The notes under the pieces: model-generated | What the model was told of the DNA's origin: nothing | The model's input: only the letters and a program-made list of their open reading frames with translations | The model's database searches: none | From: Ceratobasidium sp. AG-K | Lineage: Eukaryota; Basidiomycota; Agaricomycetes; Cantharellales; Ceratobasidiaceae | DNA length: 64,000 nucleotides | Direction: 5' to 3' | Assembly: GCA_037039685.1 (NCBI GenBank) | Contig: JAWNGF010000002.1 | Coordinates: 4,278,001-4,342,000 of the forward strand | Position numbers and translations under genes: made by a program | In this document: positions 10,675-19,983 of the stretch, one piece after another | Position numbering within the stretch: the stretch's first letter is position 1 | Layout: every line of letters begins with the position of its first letter

Positions 10675-11439
10675 TCATTGGATCTTGCAATCCTTGGCTT
10701 TGGCAAGCATGTGCTCTTCCAGGCCCTTGTCTTCTTTGATGGTCAAGTCAATTGGGTTGAACACAGTGTTACCTGGTTCGTCTGAGAACTTTTCCCATTC
10801 CTCCCATGTCTCCTCCTTTGTCCAGTCAGCCTTGAACCAGTCCAAAACCCTCTTCTGAGCCTCCACAAAATCCTTGTCCCATTGTTGCACATCCAGCTCT
10901 GCTTCCTTCCATGCTGACACGTCTGCCTCCTCCCACTTCCACCAGTTTGGCGCCCATTCAAACCTTTCCTTCTGGTACCTTCCTCTCTCCATCTTCCAAT
11001 CGCTGAGATCCCTCTCGTAGTTGGCGTCCCAGGCGTTGTTCCACCTGGGTCGGAGCATTGGTTGTCTCCTGTCGTACCCTGGTACCCACTCGCTCGAGTA
11101 TGCCCCTTCTTGTCCCCATTCGATGACCCCAAGCATATGGGTGAAAAGGAGGACAACCTGGGAGACCTGGAATGTGGCGCATCCTTGACACACAAAGATG
11201 TCCTTTCGTAGGAGTTGCATGCGTGTCGGCCATTTCTTTCTGACCCACTGGAATTCTCCCAGGTCTGAGTGTAAGACGTTGTCCGACGCCCTGAAATACA
11301 TTCTTCCTGAGGTCTGCTGTGAACTCTTGAAGAGGTAGAGGGCTGCACCGGAGTCAAGGATCCTTGCAGTAGCAAAGGCGGGTCCCTTGAGGACACAGAC
11401 AAGGTTGTTGGAGATGGTAGCGCGGGTGACAGCAGGCAT
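10675..11439 (-). CDS. Accessory ORF aORF2, element D (254 aa, intact)
   Basis: Begins MPAVTRATISNN at 11439; an upstream in-frame ATG at 11451 is not preferred because the MPA start is shared by D, G and J. Features are LDSGAALYLFKSSQ near residue 30, FVCQGC near residue 85, and a charged Trp-rich C-terminal half (DLSDWKMERGRYQ, WNWW-like pairs, ETWEEWEKF). It has no membrane segment or signal peptide. It lies between pol and the 3' LTR and overlaps the pol tail by about 700 nt in the -1 frame. The start context is good for eukaryotic initiation. I do not recognise the family; an accessory role after pol is all that position supports. Confidence 0.75.
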   Translation of the reverse strand: MPAVTRATISNNLVCVLKGPAFATARILDSGAALYLFKSSQQTSGRMYFRASDNVLHSDLGEFQWVRKKWPTRMQLLRKDIFVCQGCATFQVSQVVLLFTHMLGVIEWGQEGAYSSEWVPGYDRRQPMLRPRWNNAWDANYERDLSDWKMERGRYQKERFEWAPNWWKWEEADVSAWKEAELDVQQWDKDFVEAQKRVLDWFKADWTKEETWEEWEKFSDEPGNTVFNPIDLTIKEDKGLEEHMLAKAKDCKIQ

Positions 11440-14400
11440 TGCAAAGAGCAAAAAAGGCTTAGAGTGTAGAGTTGGGAGTGTTTTTTGGAGTAGTAGCAGG
11501 TTTTGCAGATATCACTACTGGCTGCGCCCCCTCTGCCTTTTATCTTTCCTGGAATGTAGTGAGATGGCGTGGGAGCTTTGGGTTGTCGACGTAGAAAGTC
11601 CTTGATGATCTTGGATAGATGTCCAAAATCTTCTGCCTTCTGTTCTGTGTCTTCTTTGTCTCCATGTCCCTTCCATCTGACCCTGTAAAAAAGACCATCC
11701 TTTGTCTCCTTCCAGTCCAAAATCTTTTCTACTTCATATTCTTCTTCTCCTTTTTCCGTGATGATCAGCGGTGGTCGGGGTTGGTTTTGCTTGAACTCTG
11801 TGTCTTCTATGTAAGGGCTGAGTAAGTCGATATGAAAAATGGGGTGCACCCTCATTGTTGCTGGCAGAGTGAGCTCATAAGCTTGTGATCCTATCTTTTG
11901 CTTCACGACCAATGGTCCATGCTTCTTGTTATCCAGTTTCTTTGAGGGTCTTTTTGTTTGGATGTTTCTTCCTAACAGCCATACTAGATCTCCTTCCTGG
12001 TACTCGTTTCTTGGTTCTTCCTCCAGGAGTCTTTGGCTTTCCATTGATGCAATTGCTTTGTCGTGGAAGCTACACCATTTTTCTGTAATGGTGTTTGCTT
12101 CAGGAACCGTTGTTTCTTCTGCTGAGATGTTCCATAGTGGTTCCCTGCCATAGACTATTGCCAAAGGGGAACTACCCGTTATACGGTGCTTCTGCAGATT
12201 ATAACTGAATTCTGCAATTGGTAACAAGTCCGCCCAATCATCTTGCCAGTAGTTGACAAAGGATCGTAGCCAGCCTTCCATCCATTGGTTGATTCTCTCT
12301 GTCACTCCATCTGTCTGGGGGTGGTAGGCAGTGCTGAAACTTGGGCTAGTTCCAATTCTCTCGTAAATGGCCTTCATAAGTTTAGAATTGAAAGTAGTCC
12401 CTTGGTCTGAGATTGTGCTCTTTGGAAAGCCGTGTAGTTTCCAAACATTTGTGACAAAAAGATTTGCCAGCTCGCTTGCCATGTGAGATTCCTGGCAGGT
12501 TATGAGATGCGCCATTCTTGAGAACCGGTCCACCACTACCATGATGCTGTCTGACCCTCTGGACGTTGGCAACTTTACTACAAAGTCAAATGCTATGTCT
12601 TCCCACAGACCCTTTGGAATTTCCACGGGTTTGATTGGTACTATTGACTTTGATCCCCTTGTTTGCTGGCAGGTCTTGCAGGATTCCATGTATCTGTTTA
12701 TGCTCTGCTTCATCCCTGGCCAGAAGTATCTTCTTGCTATCAGTTCCAACGTCCTGGCTTGTCCCTCATGCCCTGCAATCCTTGAGTCGTGGTGTAGTTG
12801 CATGATGGACAGTCTGGCTTCCTTATCATGATTTGCAGATTTTCTTGATTTTTGCCAGTCCTTCATCGGTTTCTTGTGCTTCCTTGATAGTTGCCATAAT
12901 GTCTGTTTCCATCTGCCCCATAAATCCTTTAAATTTTTCAGCAGATATCATAATTTGTTCTGGTGTGGGAATATCCTTGTGGTCGGATCGTCTTGACAAC
13001 AGGTCTGGTTTAGAAGAAAGGATTCCAGGACGGTATATGATATCAAAGTTGTAGGAAGCCAGTAGTTGATGCCATCTTGTGTGTCGACGGTTGAATGTTC
13101 TTGCTTCCTTCCAGAACTGTAGGTTCCTGTGATCGGTGTAGATAGTGATTGGATCCTTTGTTCCCTCAAGGTATAACCTCCAATGTGTCAATGATTCTAT
13201 GATCACCATAAGTTCCTTGTCATGGACGTGGTAGTTGAGCTGGGCCTCATTGAAGGATTTCAACAGGAACACTATAGCGTGTAGGTAGCCGTTGTCTTGC
13301 CGTTGAGACAGAATTGCCCCCATTGCTACTCCGCTTGCATCCGTTTCCAGAAAAAAAGGTTTCCCAGGGTCAGGATGGCGTAGTGTGGGCTCCTTGCTAA
13401 TTTCTGCTTTCAGGGCATTGAAAGCCTCCTGTTGATCCCTTTCCCCTTTCCATTTGTTATCCTTTCTTGTCAGGGTTGTCAAGGGTTTTGCTAGTTGGCT
13501 AAAATTTGGGACAAATCTTTGGTAGAAGTTTCCGAATCCTAGGAACGCCTGAACCTGTTTGACTGTTTTTGGTTCCTTCCATTCCTTTATTGCCTTGATC
13601 TTCTCTTCCTCCATTGAGATGCCAGAATCACCAATTCCAAGTCCGGTATATGTAAGTTTGGTGACAAAGAATTCGCATTTCAGGAGTTTTGCAAATAGGT
13701 TTTCATCCAGTAAGATCTTCAGAACCTTCCTGACATCTATAGTATGTTGGCTTCTGTCTTTAGAGAAGACTAGGATGTCGTCAATGTATACTATGACACA
13801 TACGTCGATAAGGTTGTGGAAGATGTGGTTCATGTATCTTTCGAATATGGCAGGTGCATTTTTTAGTCCAAATGGCATGACAATGTATTTGAACCGGCCT
13901 TCCTTGGTTCTGAAGGCTGTCTTCCATTTGTCCCCTTCCCTAATTCTGATATTGTTGAAACCCATGCGCAGATCGATTTTGGAGAAAATTTTTGCATGCT
14001 TGATTTTATCCAGAAGATCTTCCATTAAGGGCATTGGAAACCTGTTGTCCTTTGTGATGGTGTTCACTCCTCTGAGGTCTTGAACAAGCCGTAATTGTCG
14101 CACAGCTTCTGGATTCTTTGGATTGATAGGTTTTTTGACAAAGAAACAGGGTGATGCAATGGGGGATTTGCTGGGTCAATTTTTCCTGGCGGCAATTTCC
14201 TCATCCAGGTATTCCCTTAGTGCAATTGACTTGCCGGTGAGAGCGGGATAGGTCTGGCCAGTTTAGGGAGTTCAGCCCCTTCCTTGAAGTCAATGGCGCA
14301 GTCGTATGGGCAATGATCCGGAATTCTTTTGAACTTTTCCTCGCTAAACACGTCGGCAAATTCTTTGAATTCTTCTGGTAGGTTGTCTATTGAGGCTGTC

Positions 14401-14836
14401 CTTGCCTGTATAGGTTCAGGTCGCCATGATATGTGCTTTGTTTTCCAATTAATATTGGGGTTTGCTTCTTCTAGCCATTCACTCCTAAAATGAGCTTGGT
14501 TTCTCCAGTAGGCATAGCAAAAAAGGTTTGTTTGAAGGTTTTTTCTTCTACGTTCAGTACAAGTTTGGCCTTGAAGCGTATTTGGTGTGAGAGTTCTTTT
14601 CCCTGGATGCCAATTACTTTTTGTGGAGAGGGAAGCTCAATGAGAGGAATGTTGTTGGAGCGGGCCCAAGAAATGTCCATAAAGTTCTTAGAAGCTCCTG
14701 AATCGATGAGAGTAGGGACTGGTTCTGTGATTCCAGCGATGCTTGTGTAAACAATGGTTGATTCGTTTGTTGCTCTAAAGTACATTGTTTCCATTGCTGG
14801 TTCTTTGGTCTCTCCACACACAGTTAGAGGGAGACT
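10743..14836 (-). pseudogene. pol: pol of element D, two frameshifts and one deletion
   Basis: The protease (14471-14821, TLIDSGASKNF) is intact up to LILG, where a 2-nt loss near 14487 shifts frame. RT resumes after another 1-nt loss near 14243 and is open in 12826-14103 with FSKIDLRMGF and YIDD intact, followed by RNase H. About 100 bp are missing near 12830, between RNase H and integrase, compared with G. Integrase (VVVDRFSRM, SDQGTTF, VTERINQ) and chromodomain (FYRVRWKGHGDKED) then form one frame that remains open to 10743, well inside aORF2. The active sites look functional, so inactivation is recent and due to indels. Confidence 0.88.
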
Positions 14837-16785
14837 GCTTCTCTTCCCAAATCTTCTATTATTGTGGCTTCCCTCCCTTTTATGCTGGGCTCAGTTGTTA
14901 TCCACTCTTTGGACGAGCATTTGAGCGAACGGTGACCTTCTTGACCGCACTTCAGACATCGGTTTGATGCTATTCTTGCCTTGTATACTTCGTCTGGAAG
15001 TCGCTTTGTAGAGGTTTGCCCAGTAGTGGTCAATTGAGGTGTTTTCTTCCCAGTGGATGCCTTGATCTGTTGCAATTTCTGGTCGATGGAGATTGCAAGA
15101 GTCATCCATTGGTTAAGGTTAAGGTGCCTTTCAGTTCCATCCTCATTGATAATGGAAAGTTCGAATCGTGCCAATTCTGTTTTGATTTCCGGCTTGAGTC
15201 ATTCCTTGAATTGGTTGATAAGGGCTTCTTCCCCCCAATTCACATCCACCATGTGAAATCGGAATTCTGTTGCATAGTTTGCTACTGAATTGATTTGCTT
15301 GCTCTTTCGGATATCGGCCTCCACCTTGGCCTTCTTGTTTGGGTTGCTAAATTGTTCCATGAAGTGTGATTTGAATGTTTCCCAAGACCTTAGGTTTGGG
15401 TCCAGAACTCCATTGTTCATAGACCGTAGTAGGACCTGCGCCCAATGTGTAGCGGATCTGTTGTCCGTTTTGAAATTGGCTAGTGCTTCTCTGATTTGTT
15501 CTTGTCCCAAGCTGTATTGGTCACCCAACCTGACAAAGTAACTTTCCATTTGGGTGTTGAACATTTCTGCTCCTTCCCCTTTCTTCCCGTGGAAAGCCTC
15601 TGGTCTAGTTACTTTTGGACGTCTGGCTTCCCTTCTGTTGTTGGGGTTTTCAGAGAGCTGACGTATCCTTTGCTCTAATTCATCAAGTCTAGTAGATTCT
15701 GCTTCAGGGTGGGGGGGTGATACTGCATGTAGCAATGCTTTGTCCATCTGTTTGCGCATGTTATTGATTGCATCGATAGCAATCCTTCCGTCTCCCCTTA
15801 GTCCTTCTAGTCCTTGGGTGACTGCTTTGTTCCAGGCTAACTGTGCCTGTCCCGTGGTGTTAAGATCTTCCTGTACATTGTTTACTAGTCCCTGTGTGTT
15901 TGTGACTTTGTTTCTCAAGCAGATAACGTCTTGTCCAACCAGGAAGCTGTTGTGTTCACTGTTTTGTGCAGCGGTAAGGATATCTGTCAGGGTTCCTTGT
16001 AGGTTGTTGATGGAATCGTTGAAGATTTGTTGGTTGTTAGCCAACACTTGAGTGGATTGTTCTAACCCGTTGAGTCTTCTGTCAATTGTTATCCTCATTC
16101 CATCAATAATCCTTAGCAGTGCATTGTGTCTTCCGAGGTGAAGATTGTTGAGGTTGTCAAGGTTGCTAATCACGGTTCTTCTGCTGGAGCTAGAACTTGA
16201 GCTGGGAATCCTAGGGGGGTCTTGTCCTTCAGTTGCTGTTGGTTGCTGGGAATACCCCTGTGGTATGTATGGCAGTGCTGGGTTAACTGGAGTCACGGCC
16301 TGAGAACTTATTGGGATTGGGCTGGCATTGGTGATGGTTCCCCCAATCTGTGGTACTTGAACAGTAAGGGGAATGTGCGGTGTGGGTGGCGGCCTGATTG
16401 GAACAAGGGATACGCCCCTGTGAGCTTCAGGTTGGGGGGAGAAAAACTGTCTTCTAGCCCCCATAGGTCTTAGTGGATATGATGGACCTGGGCTTGCGTT
16501 TGAGATTGGGATCTGAATTGTGACCGGTGTGGGGTCGTCGGTAATATCTCCTGGTTCCCTAGCAACTATGGTAGGTTCTTCCTGAACAACTAAAACGTTC
16601 TCCGTGTTGAATGTTCCAGGCATAGAAGCTTGGCTTTGTGGGCAAGACCTTGCTGGTCCTCCAGCCTGAGCTTGTGCGATATCATGTTTGTTGAGGGAAC
16701 TTGTAGGTCTCGAGACCCTACTTGGTCCTCTCCTTGTTGATAATGGTGTTGTGAGGCGTGACCCCACATCCTCCTGAATGGACAT
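14824..16785 (-). pseudogene. gag: gag of element D, one internal stop
   Basis: Starts MSIQEDVGSR at 16785, 22 nt from the 5' LTR. It is open for 528 codons to TGA at 15199 (sisters have GGA in FKEGLKPE), then the same frame continues through CLKCGQEGHRSLKC to the TAA at 14824. N-terminal low-complexity region, helical middle part, Gag capsid core (about residues 380-560), then the knuckle. The shift heptamer is degenerate here (GGGAAGA). Only one nonsense change separates it from a full-length 653 aa Gag. Confidence 0.88.
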
Positions 16786-16793
16786 GGTTGTTA

Positions 16794-16805
16794 AGCTTGT
16801 TTTGT
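16794..16805 (-). other. Self-complementary primer binding site, element D
   Basis: ACAAAACAAGCT on the minus strand, 2 nt inside the 5' LTR end, exact complement of the minus-strand AGCTTGTTTTGT at 16968-16979 within the LTR. The LTR motif lies about 30 nt after the TATA-like sequence at 17003-17013, which fits a transcription start there. Confidence 0.8.
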
Positions 16806-16807
16806 AA

Positions 16808-17275
16808 TGTCGTAAGCTTCTTCTTGGTGGCTAAGAGACAAGCCGCAATGGAGAGTGGACGGCACTAAGACCTAAGTGACCTCTTGAACCGCAACACACT
16901 TAAGCGTCTGTAGGCTCTTGAGGGTAGGGGTGGTTCAAAGTGTCACTCAAAGGGGATGTTTGATGAGACAAAACAAGCTGGGGTTACCAGGCTTGTTGGT
17001 CCTCTATATGTATTCAAGAAGTGGCCGAGTCATACAAAGCGCAGCCACACAAGTCAAGCAAGTCTACCAGTCAGGAGTGTCCAAGTGAGTCATGCTGTAT
17101 GAACAGACATGACTCGTACAAAGCACAGCCGTGTTACACAGTGTAACAGAAATAACCACAAGAAGGTGGCAACGCGGCACAGGAAAAGACAAACAACGTA
17201 CAAACAGGAAGACAGACACAAGGACAGATGGGCGAGGCACAAGACAAGTCTGATGGAGGGAGCTGGCTTGCGACA
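16808..17275 (-). repeat. 5' LTR of element D (468 bp)
   Basis: Same length as the 3' LTR and nearly identical. Starts TGTCGCAAGCC at 17275 and ends AGCTTACGACA at 16808. Followed on the right by the target duplication CTTAA and the tail of LTR5. Confidence 0.93.
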
Positions 17276-17280
17276 CTTAA

Positions 17281-17314
17281 CCTTTTAAACACCTAGTTGA
17301 CCCAAGTTGGGACA
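17281..17314 (+). repeat. LTR5 of element E, last 34 bp
   Basis: Continues LTR5 after the D insertion (TTTTAAACACC...AAGTTGGGACA) and matches the end of the solo LTR5 at 43251. Together with 9793-10164 it gives a 406 bp LTR. Confidence 0.8.
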
Positions 17315-17316
17315 TT

Positions 17317-17328
17317 AGGTCAAGCCTT
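17317..17328 (+). other. Self-complementary primer binding site, element E
   Basis: AGGTCAAGCCTT, starting 2 nt after the LTR5 end, is the exact complement of AAGGCTTGACCT at 10067-10078 in the same LTR. This pairing shows that LTR5 is the 5' LTR of element E, although D now separates them by 7 kb. Confidence 0.75.
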
Positions 17329-17796
17329 TTAAAGCATTGGCCAGAATCCCCTGCTCTTCCACCAAGTAGATAGAATGTACATGGGAAAATGGGCATAGTA
17401 CAACAAATGACAAGCTATACTTGATATAGAACAGTAGTCCCACATTGCTATACGCTGTCAGTGAACCCCATTGTTATCCTCTTTTGGGTGATAGTGGGTT
17501 TAGTCAGCTAAATACACCCTTACCCTGTCATACACTGTTGTTATCACACCTGCCCAAGGCTGTTGATAACCAATAAGATCAGATAAGGAGTATATAAAGC
17601 AAAAGCTTAGTGCCTAGCACCCTTCATATCCAAATCAACATCTTGAGGAAGCCAGATCCTCTCAAGCCAACCTGGATAGTGGTTGGAGCACCAACCAAGT
17701 TAACACTCTCATCCATCAAGAACCACATCAACTTGTTGTTTCCATCAGTACGCACTAAAAAGGGGATTAATTAGTAACTGACTAATTAACCTTTAA
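17329..17796 (+). other. Leader of element E; may hold a 293 bp solo LTR at 17456-17748
   Basis: No coding region seen. The segment 17456-17748 starts TGTCAGTGAA, contains TATATAAAG at about 17593, and is flanked by 5-bp direct repeats TACGC (17451-17455 and 17749-17753). This would fit a small solo LTR, but the right end reads CATCAG and not the expected CA. No second copy is present in the window. Confidence 0.35.
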
Positions 17797-18174
17797 GTGT
17801 GCCCTGCATTTTTTAGCCTCTGCAAAGCAGTCTTTATCCTAAAGGACTTTGTACTTAATCTAGACACTAAAATCGACAAATTAAGCAGTCAAATTGAAGT
17901 ACTAGAAGAAGATCAAGTTGAGCAAGCAGAGGAACTAAGGGTCAAACATACCAGGAACAACAAAAACCACAACCAACTTGAAGCTGATTATCAAACACTC
18001 CATTCAAGGCTTGAGTTCATCAAAATATGCGTAGACAATACATGCAAGCAACAAGCTTATCAAGATTGTGTCCAAAGCATAAACCTAGCTGACACCAACA
18101 TTGAAGTCAAGCGCCTGCAAGAACAAACCCGTGTCTTGATCAAAAACTGTGACCAACCTATTAAAATCCAATAA
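17797..18174 (+). CDS. Unrecognised 125 aa coiled-coil ORF in leader of element E
   Basis: The frame begins at 17797 and ends with TAA. From about residue 20 it has long charged heptad-like stretches (LDTKIDKLSSQIEVLEEDQ and later), predicting a coiled coil, with few aromatic residues. The same frame resumes past the stop with more charged sequence to about 18410. It lies upstream of the recognisable gag, so it may be the decayed N-terminal coiled-coil part of Gag, or a separate small ORF. No family recognised. Confidence 0.4.
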   Translation: MCPAFFSLCKAVFILKDFVLNLDTKIDKLSSQIEVLEEDQVEQAEELRVKHTRNNKNHNQLEADYQTLHSRLEFIKICVDNTCKQQAYQDCVQSINLADTNIEVKRLQEQTRVLIKNCDQPIKIQ

Positions 18175-18630
18175 AAACATACTCAAAAGGTCAAAAACCT
18201 CATCAACAACAACAAACGGCAGTGGTGCACCATTGAAACCCTCAAAGACAAAATCAAAGGCAAATATTGTCATCTCACAACAGAAGTGCATAATCCTATT
18301 ATCCAGGATTATTGCCTTCTAAATCATCTTAATACCATTGCACCCAACCCTTTTCAGTGGGATCAAGCATTTGACTCACACAGGAACAACACAGGGAACA
18401 GCTTAGACTAGAATCCCTATCACTCTTTATTGAAGACATTCATTGTAACTACATATACAAACAGTAAGACAAACTAGGAGTAATCAATGTGTTGTTTCTG
18501 GAAGAAAAAATCTTGAATTGGTATTTTTGAGAAGTCTGCACTCCATTAAAGATAGACAAGTTCGCAGCAGGATTTGCAATATTTTGACAGTCTGGGATCT
18601 CAATAAATCTACACTTTCCCCAACTCCAAC
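18175..18630 (+). other. Remaining leader of element E, no intact gene
   Basis: Continues the coiled-coil frame after a stop (VKNLINNNKRQW, then TIAPNPFQWDQAF) to about 18410, then shows no clear coding potential up to the gag ATG at 18631. Confidence 0.4.
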
Positions 18631-19983
18631 ATGTCAAGAGCCCTGTCACCAAGTCAAGGAGGATTTACCCAAATAACTGCAACATCTCCACCTGATCTGG
18701 TTGCAGATGCAATCAATGCTTCAATAGATGAGGTGCAAAAATTAACAGTCACATCAGTGCCTTAAATGGCATCACCTCTACCCTAGAACAGGGAATTGAC
18801 AATAACGTTGCAGACATTATTGCAATTCAGAACCAAACTGCACAAATCACACCCCTTCACCAATTAATGAATGCAATGTCTCTGTCGCTCACAAACCTGG
18901 GAGCAACACTCTCCACCACTGCTTCAACAACTACTACGGGATACAAACTCAAAATGCACCCCCCAGAAGAATTCTCTGGAGATATGGACAAATTTGATGA
19001 GTTGAAATCGCAATGCACCTTATACATAAACCACACATCCCCACAAGCAACCACAGAACAGAAAATTACTTACCTCATGGGTTATTGCAAAGGACCGGCC
19101 TACATATGGATTCAACAAGCAATCGATGCAGATACAGCACCAAGAGGAGCAACCAACTGGCTACACGACATGGACAAATTCTGCAATGAAATGCAAGCTA
19201 GGTTTGGTGACGTTCACAAGATTGACCGCTTCAGGCAACTATTCAAGAAGCTGATCCAGAAGAATTTGGTCCTAGACTATCTATGAGACTCCATTACTTA
19301 TTTATTGGTACCCGGGTACACTGACTGAGTACTCCGTGATGATTCCTACAATGGTCTGAAAGACAAGATCAAGATGGCCATAGTTTTGCAAAACTTTAAA
19401 CCCCATGAAGCAACAAGGACCTTCAACCAAGTTTGCAAAAGGGCCTTGGAGATTGATTCCACAATGAATGCCATCATTGCACCCAAGAAAACCCAAAGAC
19501 TGCAAAATAGCACTTCAAAACAAGCCACATCTAAGGCAGCCACAAGCACCCCAAACACCGCACTAGGACAAAGATTCAATGTAAATGACTGCATCTTTAT
19601 GTCAAAACCTACAGGGGGGGGTGCAATATGGCAAAATCTCAAGCATCACCAGAAATGCCAAGGGTCGCCCAGTTCCACAGATTTCCTGGGACAATGGAAC
19701 TGAAGGAAACTTCCTGTTTGGAGCAATTCAAAAAGACACCAGGACAACTACCTTCAATGCTCCTACACTCCAAACGCCTAAATCATCCACTCCTGCTAAA
19801 GACCCCAATGCAATGGATCTTAATGGCAAGGGAAAGGGACCATTGATTTGCTTCACCTGTGGCAGCAAGGGACACTCAGCAAAGGTCTGTCCTTCCAAGA
19901 ACACAGCATCTGGTTTTGAAGCTCAGATTGGAGAAATCTCCTCAGATATTGAGTCAGGAAAAGACGTCACCAAGCCTTATTAA
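18631..19983 (+). pseudogene. gag: gag of element E, frameshifted
   Basis: Starts MSRALSPSQGGF at 18631. A frame change near 18750 leads into the frame with the capsid core (KLKMHPPEEFSGDMDKFDE, GPAYIWIQQAI, EMQARFGD), a stop at about 19284, a further frame with NGLKDKIKMAIVLQ, and a shift in a G-run at 19612-19619. The last part (19585-19983) carries a beta-rich module (NVNDCIFM...GKISSITR...PQISWDNG) and the knuckle CFTCGSKGHSAKVC. The order of capsid, beta module and knuckle matches Gag of K. About 450 aa when intact. Confidence 0.75.
19956..19962 (+). promoter_or_regulatory. Candidate -1 frameshift heptamer AGGAAAA, element E
   Basis: Reads A GGA AAA in the gag frame, about 20 nt before the gag stop, within codons for ESGK. 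A -1 slip leads to a pol frame that is open through the start of the protease. Same position and phase as GGGAAAA in K and J. Confidence 0.45.

Larger units (their letters stand above)
10165..17275 (-). mobile_element. Element D, LTR2-family element with both LTRs and target duplication
   Basis: 7111 bp with two 468 bp LTRs that differ at about seven positions by eye, flanked by CTTAA (10160-10164 and 17276-17280). It lies inside the LTR5 of element E. Gag has one stop; pol has at least two small frameshifts and a deletion. The RT, integrase and protease catalytic residues are conserved and aORF2 is intact. It is a young but non-autonomous copy, most similar to G in its RT region. Confidence 0.95.
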
